NCBI RefSeq assembly: GCF_000312125.1
Contig: NZ_HE978644.1
Location: 398,434 to 462,433 of the forward strand
Direction: 5' to 3'
Origin: Timonella senegalensis JC301
Lineage (GTDB): Bacteria > Actinomycetota > Actinomycetes > Actinomycetales > Cellulomonadaceae
Length of the DNA: 64,000 bases
The notes beneath the pieces are model-generated. The model did no database searches and was not told the origin of the DNA. It saw only the letters and a list, made by a program, of their open reading frames with translations. Both the position numbers and the translations under genes were made by a program. Shown piece by piece: positions 39,286 through 48,425 of the stretch (position 1 is the stretch's first letter; the number at the start of each line of letters is the position of its first letter).

Positions 39286-40590
39286 TTACTTGGAGAGGGT
39301 GGACAACTCGCTTACGGTGCCCGCCTTGCGGACATTGGCTACGAGTGAAGCGCTACGTTGAGGGACAAACTCGGACTGGAGCACGATGGCAGCGCCCCCG
39401 ATCGCCGCGGCGGTCTCCGCCGCGCGGGAGAGCCTCACATCGACCGAGTGCGAGGATCTAGCAAAGAACGAGTTGGAGAGAGTTTCTTGGAGGCGGGGAA
39501 GGTAGATGTCGCTTGCCGCCGCGAATCCTTGGCCTGTCAGCACAATCATTTGTAGGTCAAGGATGTTTGCCACCGAGTGAGCGGCAACGGCGACATAGCG
39601 CGCAGACTCCTCGAGGAGCGCACGAGCCCGCGTATTGCCGGCGGCGCTGGCGGTCGCGATGATAGCGAACTGGCTGGTGATCTCGCTGTCGGGCGGGAGC
39701 GCTGCGAGCCCGAGTTCTTGGGCTAGAACTGAGTCGGAATGAGCCTTGGCCACTACTGCATGTGGGCCAGCCATGAACTCAACGCAGCCGCGCATGCCGC
39801 ACCAACACTGCGGCCCGTTGATGTCCACGCACGTGTGTCCGACCTCGCCCGCATTCCCACTGGCGCCACTGTACTGGCTGCCCTGCATGAAGAGCCCCGC
39901 GCCCAAACCCGTACCCATGAAGAGGGTGGCAAAGTTGGCCTCGCGGTCGGTACCTCCTGACCAGTACTCGCCGACAGCCGAGGCAGTGGCGTCGTTTTCC
40001 AAAAGCACGGGGAGACCAGTGGCCTCGGATAGGCGGACATCGAGCGGATACTCTTCCCAGTGCTTCATGAACGGTGGAGCCAAGTGGATACCACTCTGGG
40101 AGGTCAAAGGACCGGGGGAGACGAGGCCCACCCCAAGGACTCTCTCGCGCTCTATACCGGAGCGGAGGATCATGGCGTCTACCTCGTGCGCCATACGCTC
40201 GACCACTTCGTCGGGGGAAGCCTGGGCGATTCCCGACTGGGTTTCCTGGAACACTGGGGCCCCTGCGAGGTTGACTACCACGAACGTCAGAGCACTGTGG
40301 TCGAGGTGCACGCCAATCGCGTAGCGGGCAGTTGGATTGAGCTCGAGAAGAACTCGGGGTTTGCCGCCTGTGGACTCCGCGCGGCCGATCTCGAGGATGA
40401 GGTCCTGTTCAAGGAGTCTGCGCACCACGTTGGAGACGGTCGCTCCAGTGAGTCCGGTCACCTGGGAAATGCCTACGCGGCTGATGGTGCCGGCCACGCG
40501 AATAGCATCAAGTATGAGGGAGGCGCTACCCGGCCCAGCCGAGGTGGTACCTTTCTGCAACACTGGGGCTCCTTGGTGTGCTGTGGCCAT
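39286..40590 (-). CDS. ROK-family transcriptional regulator (mannoside locus)
   Basis: Sugar-responsive repressor of 434 residues with an N-terminal winged helix (ISRVGISQVTGLTGATVSNVVRRLLEQDLI) and a C-terminal ROK ASKHA fold. The sugar/metal motifs are VLLENDATASAVGEYW, GTGLGAGL and the zinc-binding GHTCVDINGPQCWCGMRGCVEF (CWCGxxGC). It heads the minus-strand unit ROK-esterase-AGE and faces the beta-mannosidase gene across about 175 bases, which contain a near-palindrome ACTAAC-TTT-GTTAAGT that is the likely operator. The effector is expected to be a mannose-derived sugar. ATG at 40590. Confidence 0.92.
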   Translation of the reverse strand: MATAHQGAPVLQKGTTSAGPGSASLILDAIRVAGTISRVGISQVTGLTGATVSNVVRRLLEQDLILEIGRAESTGGKPRVLLELNPTARYAIGVHLDHSALTFVVVNLAGAPVFQETQSGIAQASPDEVVERMAHEVDAMILRSGIERERVLGVGLVSPGPLTSQSGIHLAPPFMKHWEEYPLDVRLSEATGLPVLLENDATASAVGEYWSGGTDREANFATLFMGTGLGAGLFMQGSQYSGASGNAGEVGHTCVDINGPQCWCGMRGCVEFMAGPHAVVAKAHSDSVLAQELGLAALPPDSEITSQFAIIATASAAGNTRARALLEESARYVAVAAHSVANILDLQMIVLTGQGFAAASDIYLPRLQETLSNSFFARSSHSVDVRLSRAAETAAAIGGAAIVLQSEFVPQRSASLVANVRKAGTVSELSTLSK

Positions 40591-40650
40591 TCCACTTCAA
40601 GGGTGGGACCTGCGCTCACAGGCTGGTTCGGCGGCCGACGTTGGCCTTTG

Positions 40651-40666
40651 ACTAACTTTGTTAAGT
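40651..40666. promoter_or_regulatory. Candidate ROK operator between the regulator and beta-mannosidase genes
   Basis: ACTAAC-TTT-GTTAAGT is a near-perfect inverted repeat, one base short of symmetry, in an A/T-rich island of the divergent promoter region. Its TTAG/GTTAA half-sites resemble operators of other ROK repressors such as XylR. Its position would let it control both directions. Confidence 0.5.
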
Positions 40667-40764
40667 AGATTAAGAATAACTCAAGGGTGCGATGCCAGCA
40701 CGAACGCCGCTCCCTCAAAACAGACACGGTTCACTAACGCCTTCCCCTTACAGGAGTCCCAAAG

Positions 40765-43392
40765 ATGCTCTCCCACACACTTCATGCCGGCTGGACTTTG
40801 CGGAACACGGCCGGTGAAGTTCCCGCAGAGATAGCGGGGCAGGTCATTCCTGCGCAGGTGCCGGGAAGCGTCCACACAGACCTCCTAGCTGCGGGCCTCA
40901 TCAAGGATCCGTACGTGGGGATGGAAGAAAAGGCGTTGCAGTGGCTGCACCGCACGGATTGGGCGTACGAGACCACCTTTGCAGCCCACAACCCACTCAA
41001 CGGCGAGCGCATGGATCTCGCCTTTGACGGCCTGGACACCGTGGCACGGGTTGTACTTAATGGAACCGAGGTTGCCCGTACCTACAACCAGCACCGTTCT
41101 TACCGCTTTGACGTGACCGAGCTGGTGGTCGAGGGCGACAACCACCTACTCGTCGAGTTCTCCTCTGCGCTGGAGTACGCCTGGGCGCAGGCGGATGGGT
41201 TGGGGATCCGTCCCCGTGCATACGACCACCCGTTCAATATGGTCCGCAAGATGGCCTGCTCCTTTGGCTGGGACTGGGGACCGGATCTGCAAACCGCGGG
41301 TATCTGGAAGCCTGTGCGCTTTGAGCAGTGGAGCCACGTCCGAGCAACGGCCACGAGAACGCTCGTCACCGTGGACCAGGACGGAACGGGTGTTGTCGAG
41401 GTCATCATGGACCTCGAGTGGGCGGACGCGAACGCTGATTCCTCCACCACCCAGCCAGCGACCCTCAGTGCAACAGTTGGCGGAGCACACGGCATCGCTG
41501 AGTCGACGGCAAGTGTCACAGTGCAAGGAGGAGCCTCGACTGCCCGCGTGACCGTGCGGGTCCCTGACGCGCCACTCTGGTGGCCTGTTGGCTACGGTGA
41601 GCACCCGCTGTTCTCCCTGACCGCAGAGTTGACGAGCTCACGTGAAACGCGGGCAACGTATGAGCGTCGCATCGGCTTCCGCACCGTCACCGTCAACACG
41701 ACCCCGGACGAGCACGGCACTGGCTTCACGCTCAACGTCAACGGCGTGGACGTGTTTGTTAAGGGTGCGAACTGGATCCCGGACGACCACCTGCTGACTC
41801 GCATCACGCGAGACCAACTGCAGCGCAGAGCCGACCAGGCTCTCGATGCCAACATGAACATGCTGCGCGTGTGGGGTGGCGGCATTTACGAGACCGACGA
41901 CTTTTACGACGTCTGCGACGAGCGCGGAATCATGGTGTGGCAGGACTTCCTGCTCGCATGCGCCTCCTATCCGGAGGAGTCTCCGTTCTATGAGGAGTTC
42001 GAGGCCGAGGCACGCGACAACGTTGCCCGCCTGAGCTCGCACGCATCCCTCGTGATCTGGAACGGCGGAAACGAGAACCTGTGGGGCTTCCTCGACTGGG
42101 GTTGGCAGCGCGACCTCGAGGGCCAGACCTGGGGCTTCAACCTGTATACCGAGCTGTTCCCGCGTATTGTTGCGGAGCTAGACCCAACCCGTCCGTACAG
42201 CGACGGCAGCCCGTACTCTCCGGGCTTTACGGCGGAGCTGGCGGAGGGGACCGCGAGCGTCCACCCTAACGACCAGCGCCACGGCACGCGGCATGAGTGG
42301 GAGGTGTGGAACCGTCAGGACTACTTGACGCACCTCGACTACACCCCGCGCTTCTGCTCCGAGTTCGGACACCAGGGGCCGCCCACGTGGTCCACGCTCA
42401 TTCGCTCGGTCTCGCCCGAAGGCCGCCACAAGGACGCCGCGGAATTCCTTCTGCATCAGAAGGCTGGCGATGGAAACCTCAAACTGGACAAGGGCCTCGC
42501 GCCGCACCTGCCCACGGTTGAGGACTTCACGGAGTGGACCTGGGTGACCCAGTTGAACCAGGCGCACTCCGTCTCGTTCGGCATCGAGCACTTCCGCAGC
42601 TGCTGGCCGCACACTGCAGGTTCGATCATGTGGCAGATCAACGACTGCTGGCCCGTGACCTCGTGGGCCGCGATCGACGGCGACGAGCGCGAGAAGCCCC
42701 TGTTCTTTGCGTTGCGCCACGCGCACGCGCCGCGTCTGCTGACGGTCAAGCCTCGCTCTGAGGTTGTCGGCGGTGGTAAGGGTGCTGTCCAGGCTGCACT
42801 CGGGGCAGAGTTCGGCGAGGATCTTGCACATGGTCGCGCGCCCCTCGGCCGCCCTGTTGTGTTCGCACACAACGACACCGACGAGCCGTGGGCAGGGACC
42901 CTGCGGTTCGAGCGTCAGTCGTTGGTGGGGGAGACCCTGGCCTTCCATGAGGAGCCAGCGGAGACCAAGCCGCGCGCAGTCGCGAGCTGGGAGATTCCTG
43001 CGGCCCTCCTTGAGGCGGGCGATCCACGCGCTGAGGTTCTCGTGGTGACGCTGGGCGAGCAGCAGGCGTTCCACTACTTTGTGGAGCTTAAGGATCTGGC
43101 TCTCGATCCTGCGGCCCTGACCTGGGAGGTCACGTCCGCTGGCCAGCAGGGTGGCGAGTTCGTTACCTCGGTTGTGCTCGCAGCGTCGTCGCTCGCTGTG
43201 GACACGGCGATCCTCGCGGACCGCCTGCACCCGGACGCTAAGGTTTCGGATCAGCTGATCACTATCCGTGCGGGGGAGACTGCGACGGTCAGGATCACCG
43301 CGCCCATCGACGCCGACGAGATCGCTGCGGCCCTTGAATCGCCGGAAACCGCCCACTTTGTCATCAAATCCGTGAACTCCATCCGTGGATAG
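40765..43392 (+). CDS. GH2 beta-mannosidase
   Basis: Cytoplasmic exo-acting glycosidase releasing mannose from the non-reducing end of beta-manno-oligosaccharides. 875 residues. Domain order: N-terminal sugar-binding jelly-roll (VPGSVHTDLLAAGLIKDPYVGMEEKALQWLHRTDWAYE, a beta-mannosidase hallmark), immunoglobulin-like domain, TIM barrel, and C-terminal beta domains. The acid/base is E437 in WNGGNENLWG, and the nucleophile is E533 in FCSEFGHQGPP. VWGGGIYETDDFYDVCDERGIMVWQDF is also typical. No signal peptide, so imported oligosaccharides are the substrate. ATG 40765 lies after an A/T-rich divergent promoter and the candidate ROK operator. A strong terminator follows. No transporter is linked. 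Confidence 0.95.
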   Translation: MLSHTLHAGWTLRNTAGEVPAEIAGQVIPAQVPGSVHTDLLAAGLIKDPYVGMEEKALQWLHRTDWAYETTFAAHNPLNGERMDLAFDGLDTVARVVLNGTEVARTYNQHRSYRFDVTELVVEGDNHLLVEFSSALEYAWAQADGLGIRPRAYDHPFNMVRKMACSFGWDWGPDLQTAGIWKPVRFEQWSHVRATATRTLVTVDQDGTGVVEVIMDLEWADANADSSTTQPATLSATVGGAHGIAESTASVTVQGGASTARVTVRVPDAPLWWPVGYGEHPLFSLTAELTSSRETRATYERRIGFRTVTVNTTPDEHGTGFTLNVNGVDVFVKGANWIPDDHLLTRITRDQLQRRADQALDANMNMLRVWGGGIYETDDFYDVCDERGIMVWQDFLLACASYPEESPFYEEFEAEARDNVARLSSHASLVIWNGGNENLWGFLDWGWQRDLEGQTWGFNLYTELFPRIVAELDPTRPYSDGSPYSPGFTAELAEGTASVHPNDQRHGTRHEWEVWNRQDYLTHLDYTPRFCSEFGHQGPPTWSTLIRSVSPEGRHKDAAEFLLHQKAGDGNLKLDKGLAPHLPTVEDFTEWTWVTQLNQAHSVSFGIEHFRSCWPHTAGSIMWQINDCWPVTSWAAIDGDEREKPLFFALRHAHAPRLLTVKPRSEVVGGGKGAVQAALGAEFGEDLAHGRAPLGRPVVFAHNDTDEPWAGTLRFERQSLVGETLAFHEEPAETKPRAVASWEIPAALLEAGDPRAEVLVVTLGEQQAFHYFVELKDLALDPAALTWEVTSAGQQGGEFVTSVVLAASSLAVDTAILADRLHPDAKVSDQLITIRAGETATVRITAPIDADEIAAALESPETAHFVIKSVNSIRG

Positions 43393-43422
43393 GTAGGTGC
43401 GCGCCCGCACTCAGGTGGGCGG

Positions 43423-43470
43423 AAGAGCGCGGGGTGGCCGCTGTGTGCGGCCGCCCCGCGCTCTTTCTTT
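43423..43470 (+). terminator. Terminator after beta-mannosidase
   Basis: AAGAGCGCGGGGTGGCCGC (43423-43441) pairs with GCGGCCGCCCCGCGCTCTT (43447-43465) with one mismatch, followed by TCTTT. Confidence 0.85.
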
Positions 43471-43729
43471 GGGTGGATGCCCCTGATTTTCGACGATCGT
43501 GATGGCGTTCCGGCACCACTTTCTTTGTGTTGATGTCACAGAAATGACGCCGTGCCAGGCCGCTGTTCTGCGTTTTTCGGGCAGTTGGCTATGCAACTCA
43601 GCAATTTTCCGCCGCGGATGCCGATTACTACATCTAGTGGTAGGTGGTCAGAATGACCGCTCATGATGGGTGAGCCGACACGCCGAGTGGCGTTTTTCAC
43701 CCCTGATGGTTTGGTGGCCCGTGGCCGAG

Positions 43730-43774
43730 TTATCCACTGGTTGTGGATAGGGCTTTCCCACCGGCGGTGGATAG
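43730..43774. promoter_or_regulatory. Cluster of DnaA-box-like sites 1
   Basis: TTATCCACT (43730-43738) and, in reverse, CTATCCACA (complement of 43742-43750) each differ by one base from the DnaA consensus TTATCCACA. A third, weaker reverse copy CTATCCACC lies at 43766-43774. The first two are arranged head to head. Confidence 0.5.
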
Positions 43775-44006
43775 AAGTTTGGCGGGCTCTGGCCGGTTGG
43801 AAGAACTCAATCCGATGTTGTTTCACGCGTGAGATTGTTTGCCCAACGGATTCCGGTCTCGCTCAAAACGTTGAGGTCTTGCCGCTTCCGCGGAAGTGTC
43901 AGAGGGTCGCGTGACAATGGTGGGGTGGAGGGGCGAGTGAAGCGGGTCCCAGAGAGATGGCTGAGCGTCCGGTGACCCGCATCCATGGATAGAGATCCTT
44001 GGGAAG

Positions 44007-44027
44007 TTCTCCACATAGTTGTCCACA
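44007..44027 (+). promoter_or_regulatory. Cluster of DnaA-box-like sites 2
   Basis: TTCTCCACA (44007-44015, one mismatch) and TTGTCCACA (44019-44027, the form common in actinobacterial DnaA boxes) are direct repeats 12 bases apart, about 80 bases upstream of the NrdR-like palindrome. Confidence 0.55.
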
Positions 44028-44096
44028 AAGTCAAACTCGGAGACTGTGGCCAGTGGAACAGCAATCGCAACACCTAGGGGTCGTTTCTCTTCTTGG

Positions 44097-44110
44097 CACT
44101 AGGTATAGTG
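44097..44110. promoter_or_regulatory. NrdR-like palindrome
   Basis: CACTA-GGTA-TAGTG is an exact inverted repeat resembling the NrdR box of ribonucleotide reductase operons. A weaker partner, ACACCTAGGGGT at 44070-44081, lies about 28 bases upstream (centre to centre), close to but not exactly the usual spacing of paired boxes. Confidence 0.55.
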
Positions 44111-44153
44111 GTTGCACACGGTTCGCCAAGCGGGCCGCACAGCCTTGAAGTTC

Positions 44154-44175
44154 GAAACTACCACCTCGTAGTTTC
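44154..44175 (+). other. Hairpin in the nrdH leader
   Basis: GAAACTAC (44154-44161) and GTAGTTTC (44168-44175) form an 8-bp perfect stem with the loop CACCTC, 42 bases before the nrdH start. No T run follows, so it is more likely an mRNA stability or regulatory element than a terminator. Confidence 0.4.
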
Positions 44176-44217
44176 ACCACTGTCAGTACTCAACCCCCAC
44201 ATGCGAGGAGCTTTCAT

Positions 44218-44460
44218 ATGAGCGTCACCGTTTACAGCAAGCCACAGTGTGTCCAGTGCGATGCCACCTACCGTGCACTCGACAAGAAGGGTATTGAGTA
44301 CACCGTCGTGGACATCACCCAGGACCCAGCGGCACTCGAAATGGTGCGCTCTCTCGGACACCTGCAGGCGCCAGTCGTCGTAGCCGGTGACGAAAACTGG
44401 TCCGGTTTCCGCCCAGACCAGATCTCTATGCTCGCAGCCAAGGTCGCAGCGAACGCGTGA
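44218..44460 (+). CDS. nrdH: Glutaredoxin-like NrdH-redoxin
   Basis: Small electron donor for the class Ib ribonucleotide reductase, reduced by thioredoxin reductase. Thioredoxin fold of 80 residues with the redox-active C11-V-Q-C14 and the NrdH signature WSGFRPDQI near the C-terminus, which distinguishes it from glutathione-dependent glutaredoxins. ATG 44218 with AGGAG upstream. First gene of nrdHI-nrdE-nrdF. Confidence 0.96.
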   Translation: MSVTVYSKPQCVQCDATYRALDKKGIEYTVVDITQDPAALEMVRSLGHLQAPVVVAGDENWSGFRPDQISMLAAKVAANA

Positions 44461-44587
44461 TCGTCTGAGTCGGCCTTCGGGCAGGCCCAGGCTGGCTCCA
44501 CCCAACCGTGCTGGGTAGGAATCCAAGGCACACGATCAGACGCCGCAGCGCCCAACAATGGCGTGGGTGACACCGTTGCCAGATCGG

Positions 44588-45010
44588 ATGTCAGTGACCA
44601 ACCTGATTTACTTCTCAAGCGTGTCGGAGTACACGCACAGATTTGTACAAAAACTCGAACTGCCAGCACAGCGCATTCCGCTGCGGCCGAGTGACGAGTT
44701 TCTGTACGCGAGAGAGCCCTACGTTCTCTTAACACCGACCTATGGCGGTGGAAATGAGGGCGGAGCGGTTCCACGGCAAGTCATCAAGTTTCTCAACAAT
44801 GAAACTAACCGTTCCCTTATCCGCGGAGTTATGGCGGCAGGGAACACCAACTTCGGCGAGGCATACTGCATCGCCGGCCCCATCATCTCAGCCAAGTGCC
44901 AGGTCCCGTACCTGTACGGGTTTGAGTTACTAGGCACATCCTCGGATGTCCAACGAGTACGTGAAGGACTGAATCAATTTTGGCTACGTCAGCAACAGAT
45001 ATCGGCGTGA
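44588..45010 (+). CDS. nrdI: Flavodoxin-like NrdI
   Basis: FMN protein that supplies the oxidant for assembling the Mn-tyrosyl cofactor in NrdF. Recognised by [18 protein letters not shown] (phosphate loop), [21 protein letters not shown] and [20 protein letters not shown]. About 140 residues. The start is uncertain: ATG 44588 is chosen because it matches the family N-terminus, but no good Shine-Dalgarno precedes it, and ATG 44558 is in frame. Its FMN need links functionally to the flavin transporter elsewhere in the window. Confidence 0.94.
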   Translation: MSVTNLIYFSSVSEYTHRFVQKLELPAQRIPLRPSDEFLYAREPYVLLTPTYGGGNEGGAVPRQVIKFLNNETNRSLIRGVMAAGNTNFGEAYCIAGPIISAKCQVPYLYGFELLGTSSDVQRVREGLNQFWLRQQQISA

Positions 45011-47124
45011 ACACCGAGCTTGACTACCACGCTCTGAACGCAATGCTTAATCTGTACGGACCGGATGGCAAGATCCAGTTCGATAAGGATAAGGAAGCTG
45101 CACGGGCGTACTTCCTGCAGCACGTCAACCAGAACACGGTCTTCTTCCACTCGCTGGATGAGAAGCTCGACTACCTGGTTGAGAACAAGTACTACGACCC
45201 GTCCGTACTCGAAAAGTACGACCGTTCATTCATCAAGTCGCTGTTTGACTTTGCTTACTCCAAGAAGTTCCGCTTTGAGACCTTCCTCGGCGCCTTCAAG
45301 TACTACACCTCGTACACTCTGAAGACGTTCGACGGCAAGCGTTACCTCGAGCGGTTCGAGGACCGCGTCTCGATGGTGGCACTAACCCTCGCTGACGGCA
45401 ACGAGCAGTTCGCCACTGAAATGGTCGAGGAGATCATCTCGGGTCGCTTCCAGCCTGCAACACCGACGTTCCTGAACTCGGGCAAGGCACAGCGTGGTGA
45501 GCCAGTATCCTGCTTCCTGCTCCGCATGGAAGACAACATGGAGTCCATCTCTCGCGGCATCAACTCCTCGCTGCAGTTGTCCAAGCGTGGTGGCGGCGTT
45601 GCCCTCCTGCTCTCCAACCTGCGTGAGCTCGGTGCGCCGATCAAGCACATCGAGAACCAGTCCTCCGGCGTCATCCCAGTGATGAAGCTTCTGGAAGACT
45701 CCTTCTCCTACGCCAACCAGCTGGGTGCCCGTCAGGGTGCGGGTGCTGTCTACCTGCACGCACACCACCCAGACATCATGCGCTTCCTCGACACCAAGCG
45801 CGAGAACGCTGATGAGAAGATCCGCATCAAGACCCTCTCGCTCGGTGTGGTTATCCCGGACATCACGTTCGAGCTGGCTAAGAAGAACGAGGACATGTAC
45901 CTCTTCTCGCCATACGACGTGGAGCGCATCTACGGCAAGCCATTCGCCGACATCTCGGTCACTGAGAAGTATGCGGAGATGGTAGACGACGCCCGCATCA
46001 AGAAGACCAAGATCAAGGCTCGTGACTTCTTCCAGACACTGGCCGAACTGCAGTTTGAGTCCGGCTACCCGTACATCATGTACGAAGACACCGTGAACCG
46101 CGCCAACCCAATCGAGGGTAAGGTCACGCACTCTAACCTGTGCTCCGAGATCCTCCAGGTTTCGACCCCATCGACCTACAACTTGGATCTGTCGTACGAC
46201 CACATCGGTCGCGACATTTCCTGCAACCTCGGCTCGATGAACATTGCCAAGGCAATGGACTCGGACGACTTTGGCAAGACCGTGGAAACGGCCATTCGCT
46301 CGCTCTCTGCCGTGGCAGAGCAGACCTCGATCGACTCCGTTCCATCGATCCGCCGCGCAAACGACCTTGGTCACGCGATCGGTCTCGGTCAGATGAACCT
46401 GCACGGATACCTCGCACGTGAGCGCATCCACTACGGTTCTGAAGAGGGCATCGACTTCACCTCGATGTACTTCTACACCGTGGCCTTCCACGCCATCCGT
46501 GCATCGAACAAGCTTGCTATCGAGCGCAACACCAAGTTCTTCAACTTTGAAAAGTCGAAGTACGCCACCGGTGAGTATTTTGACAAGTACACCGAGCAGG
46601 TATGGGAGCCAAAGACCGCTCGCGTTCGCGAACTCTTTGAGCAGTCCGGCGTTACCATTCCAACCCAAGAAGACTGGCGCGAACTCAAGGCTTCGGTCAT
46701 GAAGCACGGTATCTACAACCAGAACCTCCAGGCTGTTCCACCAACCGGCTCGATCTCGTACATCAACAACTCGACGTCGTCGATCCACCCTGTTGCTTCG
46801 CGCATCGAGATCCGTAAGGAAGGCAAGCTCGGTCGCGTCTACTACCCAGCGCCTTACCTCACCAATGAGAACCTCGACTACTACGAGGACGCTTACGAGA
46901 TCGGCTACGAGAAGATCATCGACACCTACGCGGCTGCCACCGAGCACATCGACCAGGGCCTGTCGCTGACGCTGTTCTTCAAGGACACCGCAACCACCCG
47001 TGACGTGAACCGCGCGCAGATCTACGCATGGCGCAAGGGCATCAAGACCCTCTACTACATCCGTGTTCGTCAGATGGCGCTCGAGGGAACCGAGATCGAG
47101 GGCTGCGTTTCCTGCATGCTGTAA
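44980..47124 (+). CDS. nrdE: Class Ib ribonucleoside-diphosphate reductase, alpha subunit
   Basis: Catalytic subunit that reduces ribonucleoside diphosphates. 714 residues. Visible elements: [14 protein letters not shown] at the N-terminus, [21 protein letters not shown] carrying an active-site cysteine, [39 protein letters not shown], and the C-terminal redox tail ending EGCVSCML (CxxC), which NrdH reduces. The N-terminal ATP cone of class Ia enzymes is absent, as expected for class Ib. I use TTG 44980 (AAGGA at 44964-44968); the GTG at 45007, which overlaps the nrdI stop, is an alternative. Confidence 0.97.
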   Translation: MATSATDIGVNTELDYHALNAMLNLYGPDGKIQFDKDKEAARAYFLQHVNQNTVFFHSLDEKLDYLVENKYYDPSVLEKYDRSFIKSLFDFAYSKKFRFETFLGAFKYYTSYTLKTFDGKRYLERFEDRVSMVALTLADGNEQFATEMVEEIISGRFQPATPTFLNSGKAQRGEPVSCFLLRMEDNMESISRGINSSLQLSKRGGGVALLLSNLRELGAPIKHIENQSSGVIPVMKLLEDSFSYANQLGARQGAGAVYLHAHHPDIMRFLDTKRENADEKIRIKTLSLGVVIPDITFELAKKNEDMYLFSPYDVERIYGKPFADISVTEKYAEMVDDARIKKTKIKARDFFQTLAELQFESGYPYIMYEDTVNRANPIEGKVTHSNLCSEILQVSTPSTYNLDLSYDHIGRDISCNLGSMNIAKAMDSDDFGKTVETAIRSLSAVAEQTSIDSVPSIRRANDLGHAIGLGQMNLHGYLARERIHYGSEEGIDFTSMYFYTVAFHAIRASNKLAIERNTKFFNFEKSKYATGEYFDKYTEQVWEPKTARVRELFEQSGVTIPTQEDWRELKASVMKHGIYNQNLQAVPPTGSISYINNSTSSIHPVASRIEIRKEGKLGRVYYPAPYLTNENLDYYEDAYEIGYEKIIDTYAAATEHIDQGLSLTLFFKDTATTRDVNRAQIYAWRKGIKTLYYIRVRQMALEGTEIEGCVSCML

Positions 47125-47288
47125 ACCTCAATACTGTGGGTGTTCGTCACGTCCGATGTGATGAGCACCCATAGTGTTATCCGCGCAACTGTGAGGTCCG
47201 CGGTTCGTGGGCCTAAGCGCCCACAAATGAATCTAGAATCTATGTGGCGGCAACGCCGACGATTTCATCGAGACTCCCTAGGTCTTGA

Positions 47289-48290
<1,002 letters not shown>

Positions 48291-48314
48291 GTCCAGTTCC
48301 ACCCCTAACTAGTA

Positions 48315-48352
48315 GCGATGGCCGCACCCTCCGTAGAGGGTGCGGCCATCGC
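48315..48352. terminator. Terminator between nrdF and pckG
   Basis: GCGATGGCCGCACCCTC (48315-48331) pairs perfectly with GAGGGTGCGGCCATCGC (48336-48352) around CGTA, between two convergent genes. Confidence 0.8.
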
Positions 48353-48425
48353 AGTGTGAGGGTGAGGGTGGTGGCGAATCCGCGCTGATCCGCCACCATC
48401 TAGCCTGTTTGTAGGGGAGTCCCGA

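Larger units (their letters stand above)
43471..44217 (+). other. Long regulatory region upstream of nrdH
   Basis: About 750 bases without a convincing gene; the short open frames here lack ribosome binding sites and any recognisable product. It carries two clusters of DnaA-box-like 9-mers (43730-43774 and 44007-44027), the perfect 10-base palindrome TCACGCGTGA at 43822-43831, an NrdR-like palindrome (44097-44110) and a leader hairpin (44154-44175), entered separately. Confidence 0.6.

Noticed and set aside
43681..44045. Chromosomal origin suggested by DnaA-box-like sites
   Set aside because: No dnaA, dnaN or A/T-rich unwinding element nearby; the sites are too few. A regulatory or titration role near nrdH is more likely.
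43536..44073. Small open frames on both strands in the nrd upstream region
   Set aside because: They overlap each other and the DnaA-box clusters, lack ribosome binding sites and show no conserved features.
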